A stretch of 64,000 nt of DNA. It comes from Membranipora membranacea (lineage: Eukaryota > Bryozoa > Gymnolaemata > Cheilostomatida > Membraniporidae). The position numbers and the translations under genes were made by a program. Shown here one piece after another: positions 35,382 through 48,143 of this stretch; the stretch's first letter is position 1; each line of letters begins with the position of its first letter. The notes beneath the pieces are model-generated. The model saw only the letters and a program-made list of their open reading frames with translations. It did no database searches and was not told the origin of the DNA. The DNA lies in the NCBI GenBank assembly GCA_914767715.1, contig OU612074.1:5533501-5597500 (forward strand). Direction: 5' to 3'.

Positions 35382-38070
35382 AATTTAGTATACTGTGTTT
35401 GGCTGAAACATTTTTGAATGAAAATGATGACAGCTGCCTATATGAGGTACCAGGATATACGATGATAAGAAGGGATAGGCTCTGTAACAATGGTGGGGGA
35501 TTACTCTGCTATGTCTATGATTCACTGGCCATTGAACATCTGGAAAATTTAGATCTTTACATGGATGAGAGTATAACAGTCAAGGTCAGACCCAGAAGCC
35601 AAAAGAGTTTTTTGGTCACATACTTATATAGACCTCCCCAATCAAAAGCATCATGGAACACAGACTTTTCAGAGTTTGTCGAGCGTTGTTATGGTTTGAA
35701 CGATGAAATTATAATATTTGGTGATTTCATTATTGATTTGCTGAATCCAACTTCGAAAAACAGGTGGTTAGATAATGTTACCTCTCCACTACTGTTGAAT
35801 CAACTTATATCTGAACCCACTCGCATAACTAATTCATCAAGGACACTAATTGACCACATCTATTCAAGGAAAAGTGACAATATTGCTAAAACTGGTGTCA
35901 TCAAATATTCACTGAGTGATCATTTCATGATAGTAGCTTCAAGAGAGATTGATAGAAATGTTGAAATATCTAAACAAAGATGTAAGGTAACATTTTTGGA
36001 TTATTCATTTGCAACACCTGAAAACATTTTTAACACATTCTCAAGGGAAAATTTTGGTTACGTACTGTATGAAAGATCAATAGACTCAATGTTTGAGAAG
36101 TTCTATAGCCGTTTGAATCATCTTATATCAAAACTCGTGTTTGAGAAGACTCGTTTTGTAGGAACGCATAATCTTCCAAAATGGTTGGATGATGAGGTAA
36201 AAATGAACATCAAAATCAAAGATCAACTCAAACAAAACGGTGATTGGGAAGGATATAAAAAACAGCGAAATTATGTCACTAATATGATCAGACAAAAGAA
36301 GAAAAGAGCTATTTCTAATACTATTAAAGAGTCTAAAGGTAATACAAAACCTGTTTGGGATGTATTAAAGAATAAAAAGAAGGAGACTTTCCCTGCGACA
36401 AATTTGAGTGCAGATCAATTTGACAGCCATTTCACATCCATTGCAAAATCAATCACAAAGAACCTTGTTGTAACAGATGAGATGACATTTCCCGTATCCA
36501 AACATAATTTGACAGACATACCACAATTCACCCCTTTCACATGTACAAGAATATTGTTCCACATTCCTGATAGTAAAAGTGCAGGACCTGACAGAATTAC
36601 AGTGAAGATGTTGAAGCTTGTTTGGCCTTATATTGTGGATATTGTCACCGATATGTTTAACAGGGTTTTAAGCAAAGGACAGTTCCCTTCAACATGGAAA
36701 CTAGCTCGAGTTTCACCAATACATAAATCTGGGGATATAAATAACCCATCAAATTATAGGCCAATTTCAGTCTTGCCTGTTCTTTCACAAATATTTGAGA
36801 AGCACATAAATCATCATCTGCAAGAATATCTCACTAAGAACAAAATCATCCACGAGCTTCAATGTGGATTTAGAAAAGGCCATTCTTGTTCAGACAGTTT
36901 ATTTAAAATCATTTCAGACTCTTTGGTGGAGAAAATTAATGGAAATGTTATGACATTACTTTTTCTGGATTTTGAAAAGACATTTGATTGTGTATCCCAT
37001 GTTTTACTACACAATAAGTTGAAGGCTTGCGGCATCAGAGGATATATGTTAAAACTTCATGACACCTTTCTGACAGACAGAAGGCAGTTTGTTAAACTCA
37101 ATAATATTGAATCTTGTAGATTGCCTATCACAATAGGGGTCCCTCAAGGCTCAATCCTAGCACCAACTTTGTTTCTCATCTTCATAAATGATTTATTAAC
37201 TTCATCAAAATCAGACTCATCATCATATGCATAAATGCTGATGATACAGTGTTCCTGTCATCTAATAAAAACCTTCAGCAACTAAAGGCAAAGGCATCTG
37301 AAGGTTTAAGTGGCATTTTGGATTGGTGCATTCGTAACCGGATGGTTATAAATGTTCAGAAATCTCATTACATGCTACTTAATATCTCAGATCCGCTTTG
37401 TGACCTGGAACTGTACATAGGGCATGAAAAACTAAACAGACAGAGAACTACAAGGCTTCTGGGTTTTGTGTTGAATGACTCGCTTTCATGGCATGATCAT
37501 CTAGAGTATGTATATAAATTTGTAAAAATTTGAGATATTTCTTGGATATAGCAAGTGCCCGCACATTTTACTTCCAGTTTGTCTATTGTCACCTTATATA
37601 TGGTATCCATATCATTGGCAACTTGTCCTGCAATAATGCCCTCAATAGATTATTTTTGTTGCAAAAACGGGCTTTACGCATTATTGCAAATGTGCATTAC
37701 ATCCCATATTATCTAATTCCAACCGAATCCATTACACAATCATTACAACTCCTACCTCTTCCTAAGCTTGTTTGTTATTTCACTTCACTTTTTGCGCATA
37801 AATTAAAAAAATTTTTAACACCTCCATTTATATATAGAGGATTTAAAAACACTACCAAGTTCAATTTTCGTGATAAACATTTACTTTTATATCATACAGA
37901 CAATCTAAGATACAAAGTTTCTGCTACATACAATTCTTTACCGTTACATTTGAGATCTAAAGAGAAGTTCAGTTCATTCAAAACTTTACTTTTCAACCAT
38001 ATATTATCAACTTGACCAACATCATTGATGATAGTATTTCCTTTCTGTTACTCTTTTTTTTTTTTTTTAA
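35382..38070 (+). mobile_element. Non-LTR retrotransposon (LINE, CR1/jockey-like), 5'-truncated and broken
   Basis: Open frame to 37234 with an AP-type endonuclease (ILCLAETFL, GDFIIDLLNP where GDFN is usual, YSLSDHFMIV) and reverse transcriptase (AGPDRITVKMLK, NYRPISVLPVLSQIFEK, FLDFEKTFDCVSH, IGVPQGSILAPTLFLIFIND). A frameshift near 37220 moves the catalytic block into the next frame as NADDTVF. Two further frames (37249-37533 and 37530-38015) carry the thumb and C-terminal region (QKRALRII). A T-rich stretch at 38050-38068 lies in the 3' end. The first recognisable codons abut the gypsy element, so the start of ORF2 and all of ORF1 are missing. Confidence 0.93.
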
Positions 38071-39200
38071 ATTTTTCTGGCACTGAGTGCAAAACATTTC
38101 GAATGAGATGACTTTGGTTGCCAATAAAAGTATATATTCAAATTGAGATACATATGTCACAATCCGCTGTTGTTATTATACATACATTATTATTCTGTCG
38201 GACACTTGATGAGATCGCAAAGGGTAAAGGGTCCAAGATTACGCCTAGTAACTACAATAAATGTCAGAATAAAGTATCAAATTCTATTCTATTCACTAAA
38301 TTCAAAGGAAGACACAAGATATTGCAGTAGAAAATGATACATTATTACGTGTCACAAATTTGTTCTTCGTCAGCAATTAATTTGCAATGATTTCCAGAGA
38401 TTTCAGTATGACACTTTTACTAAGTCATTATAAAGGTTGTAGAAAAACTGTTTTTTATTTAACACAAACTAAACCGAGGCCTCTTTTACTCTGAATGGTT
38501 TCACTGTAATTACCCTGCGATTATCTATATAAGAGAGATTTGAATATAACTTGTAAAACAGAGCTATTTGCACTACAGCTGAGTTAAATTTACTCTGCCA
38601 ATATTGTTCTCATCATCAGTGTAGGGAGATTAATAGCAGATTATATCTTGTTCGGTCAACCCAAACTACAGACCCCTTGATTTTACTATAAATTAAATAA
38701 TATCAAACAAATTCCTCAAATAGTTTTATCCTACTTGCTTTAGGAATGGTGACGTTCATTTTCGATCAGCACTGTTTTCTTTTATATAAGCCTGTTGAGG
38801 GATGTACAGTTTTATCATTGGTAATATGGTGTGCAAGTAAAATATGATTGTGGTATATTATGGTACATTTACCATCCCTCCAATTTCTGTTGGGCTGTAT
38901 CCTCAGTAATCAATAAAGTTAGCACAAAGGCAAATACAAACGTAAATAGAGACTGAATGGTAGATATGATATGGATGTTAAGGCTGTTAACAGAAATTAT
39001 GCTGCAGAGCTTCTTAGGGTAGCATTAAATCCTCCATGAAACTAAGATTGGAATCTTTCTCTAGCTAGTCAGCTTCAAAACAAGTCCAAACTGACTCTCT
39101 TGACCCACCCGAAGCTGAGTATTGAGGTATTGAAGTCAACCATTTCAGAATATGCTCACATGAAGAGAGAGTTCAGGTTTGAGTTCAAATGTGGATTTAG
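38071..39200. other. Intergenic, no gene seen
   Basis: Short frames only. I looked on the minus strand for the missing gypsy gag or protease part and saw none. Confidence 0.45.
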
Positions 39201-39204
39201 GCCG

Positions 39205-41125
39205 TTTTCTGAAATGTTTGACAATCTGTATGAACGACTATGCTGCGGTATGTCATTGAAAGTGGATGAGTTAAAGTGAAACCAAATTTTCTCCACCTTA
39301 GAATGTGTGTCAATCAATGTAAAATTCTCCCAAGTTTCGAATGATAGCCATATAAGCAAATTGTTTGTGATGTCATATCCCCCTAACAAGGCTTGTGTGT
39401 GTGCAGCAGCAAGGCAGTACTTTGATAAGTTGCCCACTTGAGTTGTTACTGGGCTCAATTTGACTAGGTGGAGAACCACCTTTGATGCTTAAATTTTCAT
39501 CCTGTATTACAAGTTGCCTTATTGAAGCTGTATCGATTCTTCAAAGTTTTCACTATTTCTTTATCAGATCAAAATTTGGGCCTATAGCGACAATATTGGT
39601 CACTAACCAGAGAAAATCTCACTGCAAAATATAGGACATTTCCAACTCATGCCTTAGTTATTGTCACCCGATCTATCTAGTGAGGAAACAGCAATGTGCG
39701 GAACCCCCTTAGTGATTGCAGCCTCCCCTCAGCCTGGCATGATCATTTTGATGATGACAATGAAGCATATCATGTCATGGCAACAGGTTTCCGTTAAACA
39801 TGACTTTGACCCGACAAGCTCCTCCGAATCCTGAGAATCAGGACATATTACAGAACTGTAACAAAGGTTATTTAGCGATGGCTATTTAAAAGCATGGTAT
39901 TTGTAAATTGAAATTGATTATGTGGCAAATTCAACCAGGATACCCATTAATACTCTCTTTATCATTATCAATTCAATGATCTTTGACCGTGTTTTTCTGG
40001 AAGCTAGAAAATTACAGGAATAAATGTCGATTAGTCATGTTCTAACTTTATATCTAAGAACTAGATGTCTTGAGGTGTTATCCTTGAATTAAGCTATACC
40101 AGATACTACTAGACATCACCGTGTTGCATCTACACACACCAGCCTCGAATTTCAATAAAGGTAGCAAGCAATGAAACGGATTATGCACCACATTAAAATA
40201 TGTCAAGTTTTGTTCCGGGACACAATGATGCCATTCATGTCAACATGGGAACACACATTATGATTTAGCATTTTAATCATTTTAAAACTAATCATAATTT
40301 AGGCCTGTAACAGCATTAAAATCATCTGGTCAGTAAATAAAGCATAAATTATACTACACATGTGATGATGGACATTAGTTAGCAAATGTATATTGCTTTA
40401 CCATAAACCTAACGGTATCCTGCTCTTACACACTAAAAGCATATTACTTGTACATCACGGTTAAATTCAGCATGTATTCCTCCACTCCCAAATGATGCAA
40501 TACACACCAGAAACCCATTCAATCAAGCTTCCCGGCCCAAATTACAAGTATGAAAGATATATTTAAATTCATTGATTTCATGAAAGTTGTCTTGATAATA
40601 TTGACGAAGCAACCTTTTTGTCTTCAATCAACTCTCATGCCAAAATTGAATTTGTACTGATGCCTCAATTGCTCTCATTAATATACCATATCATGCAATC
40701 ATTGAAAAGAGGCAAATTGATCATAGCTGCCATACTAATGTTATCATTGTGTGTATTTTGTTCACAGAGTAATTCGAAGCTTAGGTGCTGATCTCGAAGA
40801 AATTAGAAATCTTAATGGTGTATCATCTAACATGCTGATGTGTTAACATTGAATTGACACAGGAATACACTGTCTTATGATATATGTTTTTAAACACTCT
40901 GTCTGAGTTTTTGTTCAATATTTTTCCTCAGAATTTTATGAATCTACATGTAAAGCTGTTCCCAGTGATTTCCACGATTATATGATGTGACATTTCAACA
41001 AAGTTATACCAGTAGAACAGGATGCTTGTCAAAATATAGGCCTCATCACTCGTATTGAAGCCTATTTTCCCGCTTCTCACTTAACTGACAACAACGCACA
41101 CTGTTATCGAAAGGGTTCCATATAT
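39205..41125. repeat. Duplication module, copy A (diverged)
   Basis: Shares with copies B and C blocks such as ACTAGGTGGAGAAC, TCCAACTCTTGCCTTAGTTATTGTC (CATGCC in A), CATGTGATGATGGACATTAG and TTATACCAGTAGAACAGGAT. It is more diverged and lacks the first ~560 bp of the unit and a ~100-bp internal stretch. It ends with CACACTGTTATCGAAAGGG, as copy B does. Confidence 0.8.
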
Positions 41126-41138
41126 GCCAGTTCATGCA

Positions 41139-43417
41139 CAGTATGCACAGACACGTCTGATACATCGACGATCGCATTATGCATCTTCCCCTGAAAACAC
41201 ATAATTGGATCTCTGTGAAGGAGCAACTTAATTAGTGAGGCTTCAGATCATGACATTTTCTCACTATCCGACTGAAAAATATTTCTGACAGGAAACTTAA
41301 TATTCTTTCAATGACCTGCTCAATAGTTTTGTCAACAAGGAAGGCCAAATGGATTGTGGCGCAATAAGAACACATGGTATTCAAACCATTGAGCACACAG
41401 TGATTCTCTCTTTGTGATCCTGAACATGTCGAGTTGAATTTGATCGGCCAACCAAAAGTTATCCTGCTCAATATATCGCAATGTACAGTAGGAAAAACAT
41501 TCGATGGATGTATTGGCGCGCTTCAGGACAGTCTAGCATTTATGAGTGTGCAGTCATCGTTATGACAACAAAGAACCCTATCATGGTTGCAAAGAGTCTC
41601 CATTAAGTCCGGTTTTGACCCGACAGACTCCTCTGAATCCTGAGAATCGAGATAGATTACAGAGCTGTAAGGAAGGTCATTAACAATGGCTATACCGAAA
41701 ATATGTTTAACATTCAGTATGAACGATTATGTTGTGGTATGTTATTGAAAGTGGAACAGTGAAAGTGAAACCGACCCAATTTTCTACACCTTAGAATGTG
41801 TGTCAATCTGCTTCAAATGTGATAATCTCTGTTATGGTATGAGCTATGTTTGGCTTCAACTGGTTGCACCTAATTTTGTTGAAAATACTGCTGCAAAAGT
41901 CTCCAAAGTTTAGAATAATAGTCTTATAAGCAAAACATATGTCATATCCCCCTATGCAAGGCTCGTGGGTGTGCAGCAGCAAGGCATTACTTCGATACGT
42001 TACCCATTTGAGTTGTTATTGTGCTCATTTCGACTAGGTGGAGAACAATATTTGATGCTTAAATTTTCATCCAGTATAACAAGTTGCCCTTATTGAAGTT
42101 GTATTGATTCTTCAAAGTTTTCGCGATTTCTTTATCAGATCAAAATTTGGGCCTAACCATAAAAAATCTCACTGCACAATATAGGACATTTCCAACTCTT
42201 GCCTTAGTTATTGTCACCGGATCTATTTTAGTTAGGAAACAGCAACGCCCTTGGTGATTGTAGCTTTCCCTCAGCCTGGCGCAGTCATCGTTATGACAAC
42301 AAAAAACCCTATCATAGCATTGGGTTTCCATTAAATCTGGTTTTGACCTGGCAATGGGTATTCTAAGGCACGGCAGTTGTAAATTGAGTTTGAATGTGCG
42401 GCAAATTCAACCAGGATACTCATTAATACTCTGTTTATCATTATCAATTCGATGATCTTTGACCCTTTTTTCTTGAAGCTCAAAAATTTTAGGAATTGAT
42501 GGTGATAAGTCATGTGCTAGTTGTATAACTAAGAACTAGGAGTCTTGAGGTGTTAACTTAAAATTGAGCTACTACCAGGCGCTGCTTGACCTCACGGGGT
42601 CGCATCTTCACGCGCCAGCCTCATAATCGATTTAAAGGAGCAAGCAATGAAATAGATTATGCACCACATTAAGCTAAGTTGAGTTTTGTTCCTAGACACA
42701 ATAATGCCATTCATGTCACATTTTGATTTAGCAGTTCAATCATTTTAAAGCGAATCATAATTTAGGCCCATAACATAAAAATCATCTGGTAATTTAATAA
42801 AGCATAAATTATACTACACATGTGATGATGGACATTAGTTAGCAAATGTATATTGCTTTACCATAAACCTAGTAATGATATCCTGCTCTTGCGCTCTAAA
42901 AGCATATTATTTTTACATCACAATCATATACTCAAATCTGCATTCCAATTAGATGCAGAAATTGGTAACATTCACCACTTTTCCTTTCATTTTCTCACTG
43001 TTGAACAGAATTCAGCACGTATTCCTCCAATCTCAAATGATGCAATACACACAAGAAACCGATTCAATCAAGCTTCTCTGCTCAAATTAGAAGTATGAAA
43101 GAGAGATTTAAATTCATTGACTTCACAACAGTTGTCTTGATAATATTGACAAGGCGATCAGATCCTTTGTGTCTTTAATCAACTCTCAACGGCTGTCTTA
43201 ATATGATAGAAGTTTTTATACACTTGGTCTGAGTTTTTGTTCAAACATTGTCTTCAGAATTGTACCAATCATCGTTTTAAGCTGTTCTCAGCGCTTTTCA
43301 CGTTTATATGACGTGACATTTCAACAAAGTTATACCAGTAGAACAGGATGCTTGTCAAAATATAGGCCTCATCACTCGTATTGAAGCCTATTTTCCTGCT
43401 TCCCACTTAACTGACAA
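41139..43417. repeat. Duplication module, copy B (about 2.28 kb)
   Basis: Begins CAGTATGCACAGACACGTCT and ends CTTAACTGACAA. Nearly colinear with copy C at an offset of about 3.39 kb, with only scattered substitutions and small indels. The module has no convincing gene. Confidence 0.93.
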
Positions 43418-44530
43418 CAATGCACACTGTTATCGAAAAGGTTCCATATATCAGATCAAACATGTTCCAAATGGAGTGTCACATTATACGGTACCGTTTA
43501 CGCCATATGATACGTCAGTTTGATCAGTTTTTCCATTGTACTGTTGAACTTGACAATCTTGTTATGAATAGGCTTGTGCAAAAAGAGTGCCCAATTAATG
43601 CGGTCGATGTAACACCTAGGTGATACATGGGAGGCTAGCGCGTAATAGGTGCGAAATGCCTGCATGGAAAAATAGCTGTGGTTCTTGTTGAAAAACATGA
43701 GCAATTGGGGGGGGGAGCGTAACAGAATTGATAGAACACACGCTATAATTGGCAGCAATTTTGCCGATACTAAACCCGAAAATTGAGGGGGTAGACAAGA
43801 TTGCAGCAAACAGACGATTGTTCTTGAAGCGCTATCAACATGGCGAATAGCTTATCGCATATTTATTTTCCCAGTCCACACATTTTTTCTGTTAAAAAAA
43901 ATGATAACAATGCCAAAGAAATTTATCAATGATTTGCTGTTCAGGTAAAACAAAAACTTTACCGTTCAGTGAATTAATTTGCAACAGCCCACTTGTGAAG
44001 TAAAAACTGCTGAAAGTAAAAGTTTAATAAAACTATTTTTTCCTGTCTAATAACAAAACTGTGAGGTAATTAGTTGCAATAAATATACCAATCAATTCGT
44101 CTCGAGGTGATTTCATACATTCACTGTGTTGTAAGAACAAAATAATATCAAAATTTGCGACCAGTACATGTAGCGTAAATTATCAGAAAACAAAGAGGTA
44201 TTGTAATTCACAGGTAGGTATGTACAAAGAAGTGTGAGGTAATTAGTTGCAATAGGCATAGGAATCTATCTCTCTGAACAAAATTTCATAAACTCACAGC
44301 TAGTATTGTATGAAGAAATAAACATGATTAAAATAAATTACTTTGAATGTCATACACGCTCAGTAAATCCAAAAGAGCCTTTGTGCTTGAGTTAGGAGCT
44401 TTCTGGACAAGCCAGTTTGACGCTAAATAATAATTTGACGAAGAATATTTGAAATTCAGGACCGGATGAAGAAAATATTACGCAGTGATGGCCTTCACAA
44501 TGCTCGGATACTGTTATAGCTTAGTCTTGT
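43418..44530. other. 1.1-kb segment between module copies B and C
   Basis: The first ~35 bp still match the end of copy A; the rest is not repeated elsewhere in the window. Contains a G run near 43707-43716. No gene seen. Confidence 0.5.
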
Positions 44531-46816
44531 CAGTATGCACAGACACGTCTGATACATCGACGATCGCATTATGCATCTTCCCCTGAAAACACATAATTGA
44601 ATCTCTGTGAAGGAGCAACTTAATTAGTGAGGCTTCAGATCATGAAATTTTCTCACAATCCAACTGAAAAATATTTCTGACGGGAAACTTAATATTCTTT
44701 CAATGACCTGCTCAATAGTTTTGTCAACAAGGAAGGCCAAATAGATTGTGGCGCAATAAGAACACATGGTATTCAAACCATTGAGCACACAGTGATTCTC
44801 TCATGTGATCCTGAACATGTCGAGTTGACTTTGATCGGCCAACCAAAAGTTATCCTGCTCAATATATCGCAATGTACAGTAGGAAAAACAATCGATGGAT
44901 GTATTGACACGCTTCAGGACAGTCCAGCATTTTTGAGTGTGCAGTCATCGTTATGACAACAAAGAACCCTATCATGGCAAAGAGTCTCCATTAAGTCCGG
45001 TTTTGACCCGACTGACTCCTCTGAATACTGAGAATCGAGATAGATTACAGAGCTGTAACGAAGGTCATTAACAATGGCTATACAGAAAATATGTTTAACA
45101 TTCAGTATGAACGATTATGTTGTGGTATGTTATTGAAAGTGGAACAGTGAATGTGAAACCGACCCAATTTTCTACACCTTAGAATGTGTGTCAATCGGCT
45201 TCAAATGTGACGATCTCTTTGATGGTATGAGCTATGTTTGGCTTCAACTGGTTGCACCTAATTTTGTTGAAAATACTGCTGCAAAAGTCTCCAAAGTTTA
45301 GAATAATAGTCTTATAAGCAAAACATACGTCATATCCCTCTATGCAAGGCTCGTGGGTGTGCAGCAGCAAGGCATTACTTCGATAAGTTGCCCATTTGAG
45401 TTGTTATTGCGCTCATTTCGACTAGGTGGAGAACAATATTTGATGCTTAAATTTTCATCCTGTATAACAAGTGGCCCTTATTGAAGTTCTATTGATTCTT
45501 CAAAGTTTTCGCGATTTCTTTACCACCTCAAAATTTGGGCCTAACCATAAAAAATCTCACTGCGCAATATAGGACATTTCCAACTCTTGCCTTAGTTATT
45601 GTCACCGGATCTATTTTAGTTAGGAAACAGCGACGCCCTTAGTGATTGTAGCTTTTCCTCAGCCTGGCGCAGTCATGGTTATGACAACAAAAAACCCTAT
45701 CATAGCAACGGGTTTCCATTAAATCTGGTTTTGACCTGGCAATGGCTATTCTAAGGCACGGCAGTTGTAAATTGAGTTTGATTGTGCGGTAAATTCAACC
45801 AGGATACTCATTTATACTCTGTTTATCATTATCAATTCGATGATCTTTGACCCTTTTTTCTGGAAGCTCAAAAATTTTAGGAATTGATGGTGATAAGTCA
45901 TGTGCTAGTTGTATAACTAAGAACTAGGAGTCTTGAGGTGTTATCTTAAAAATGAGCTACTACGAGGCGCTGCTTGACCTCACCGGGTCGCATCTTCACA
46001 CGCCAGCCCTAAAGTCGATTTAAAGGAGCAAGCGATGAAATAGATTATGCACCACATTAAGCTAAGTTAAGTTTTGTTCCTGGACACAATAATGCCATTC
46101 ATGTCAATATGGGGACACACATTTTGATTTAGCAGTTCAATCATTTTAAAGCGAATCATAATTTAGGCCCGTAACATAAAAATCATCTGGTATGTTAATA
46201 AAGTATAAATTATACTACACATGTGATGATGGACATTAGTTAGCAAATGTATATTGCTTTACCATAAAGCTAGTAATGATATCCTGCTCTTGCACTCTAA
46301 AAGCATATTATTTTTACATCACAATTATATATCCAAATCTGCTTTTCAATTAGATGCAGAAATTGGTCACATTCACCACTTTTCCTTTCATTTTCTTACT
46401 GTTGAACAGAATCCAGCACGTATTCCTCCTCTCCCAAATGATGCAATACACACAAGAAACCAATTCAATCATGCTTCTCTGCTCAAATTAGAAGTATGAA
46501 AGAGAGATTTAAATTCATTGAATTCATAACAGTTGTCTTGATAATATTGACAAGGCTATCAGATCCTTTGTGTCTTCAATCAACTCTCAACGGCTGTCTT
46601 AATATGATAGAAGTTTTTATACATTTGGTCTGAGTTTTTGTTCAAACATTGTCTTCAGAATTGTACCAATCATCGTTTTAAGCTGTTCTCAGTGTTTTCC
46701 TCGTTTATATGACATGACATTTCAACAAAGTTATACCAGTAGAGCAGGATGATTGTCAAAATATAGGCCTCATCAATGTATTGAAGCCTATTTTCCGCTT
46801 TCCACTTAACTGACAA
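44531..46816. repeat. Duplication module, copy C (about 2.29 kb)
   Basis: Starts and ends with the same sequences as copy B. Directly downstream (46.9-47.4 kb) is a TATA-like/leader-exon region that resembles the 5' end of the Gly-Asn repeat gene at 57.1-57.6 kb, so the module is probably duplicated upstream flank of a secreted-peptide gene. Confidence 0.93.
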
Positions 46817-47288
46817 TGCGATTTTAGTGAAGACAAAGTGGTAAGAAATAGATCACCTCTGCTTCATGTTTTAAAATCCTATAATGCAACATTTCGTTTC
46901 AATACTACATACTATTATTAGGTATTTGCCCTGTTAATCAGAGAATATGCAATTGATTTTACGGAAGCGGTAGTTAATGCATTAGCATATTTTAACAGGA
47001 TGCAGCCAAATATGCCTCCTATAGAATGCCGTGATTTTGAATGTTCCAGTCACATAACACAGTTCATCACTTAAGCACACAGTGTCAACCCAAACTAAGG
47101 TAAAGAAAAATTAACTTCAATGTTTTATATCTTTTTCTTAACTGGAGGACTGTCTTAATTTTAGTTTGATATTTTTTGACTAGTTTATACTATAGATTTC
47201 TATTCATAATATCAATTTCTTTCACCTTAAGATAAGTTCTATTTAAATGCATTCTTCTCTTTTTTACAGAGTATAACCTGCTATAATC

Positions 47289-47365
47289 ATGCTGGCATTG
47301 AGAGAACTTGTACTGATTGTTGTTATTGTGGCTTTCGTAGAAAGTGGTACAAGCTTGGAAGAGTA
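47289..47365 (+). pseudogene. Orphan signal-peptide exon, paralogue of the Gly-Asn repeat gene leader
   Basis: Exon 47270-47365 follows TTTTTTACAG, shares the pre-ATG leader ATAACCTGCTAT with 57504-57515, and encodes MLALRELVLIVVIVAFVESG before a GTAAGTTT donor. The paralogue at 57520 reads MFALRVLILLVVIVAVVECG with the same donor. A matching non-coding exon ends at 47099 (GTAAAG donor), with CATCACTTAAGCACACAGTG against CATCACTCAAGTACACAGTC. Here the coding part is 77 nt (phase 2) rather than 76 (phase 1), the TATA box is degraded to TATAGAAT near 47023, and no mature-peptide exon was found. Most likely a dead copy; a distant or unrecognised second exon is not excluded. Confidence 0.6.
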
Positions 47366-48143
47366 GTAAGTTTCACAGCCATTTGTTTAACATGATAATT
47401 CATGCCCAATGTTCAAGTCTTAAACACAATCATTTATTCAGAAATTTCATTGTACCTGCTTGAAACTAGTGAGTGACCGAATAAAAATAGGGTCTGGCAG
47501 CGCATCTTTCGATATTTGGGCACTAAAAAAATCCATAAAACTTTAAGGTAGAACAACTATGTGTAGAATTATGAATCACCTTCCTTCCCACATTGAGGTA
47601 GTAGAGCCTTAAAGATTTGGCAGGACTACTGCAATATATAGTCTGGCAGCTAGCTCGGTAGTAATTATGCAATATTTTCACATTTAGAAAACTCAGAGCA
47701 CTTCTGGGTAAAACTTATATATGGCGTTAGAAATTGTCCTCCCTGCTCATTTATGGGCTAGGCCTAGTGCTGTGCCAGACTAATAAGCTACCTCTTCAAA
47801 ACCCTTTTTATTACCATTCTTTCCAAATAAGTTCTCAAAGATAGCGAAGTATTGCATATGAATGTCTTGTGTACAGTGTGATATGATAGGCCTATAGCAG
47901 CAGCAAAATTTACTGGCAGGTTTTGCAACTTAGTGTAAGGTACGATATGACCATTGAAGTTGCATTTCCAGCCACATTTTTTGCATAGGCTGCCACCGCA
48001 TTAGAAGACGACTGTTGTATCTCATCAATTTCTGATTTTACACATGAGTGAGGTTATAACCTTCAATTCATACACATTGACAAATGATGACATCATTTCA
48101 TTAACTGTGACAGTCTCATGGGAAGCTTAAGCCATGAAACTTT

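Noticed and set aside
42853-46499. Matching 81-codon frames at 42853-43098 and 46254-46499
   Set aside because: They lie at the same place in duplicated noncoding modules B and C; differences are mostly amino-acid changing and copy A has the region deleted, so the shared frame follows from nucleotide identity.
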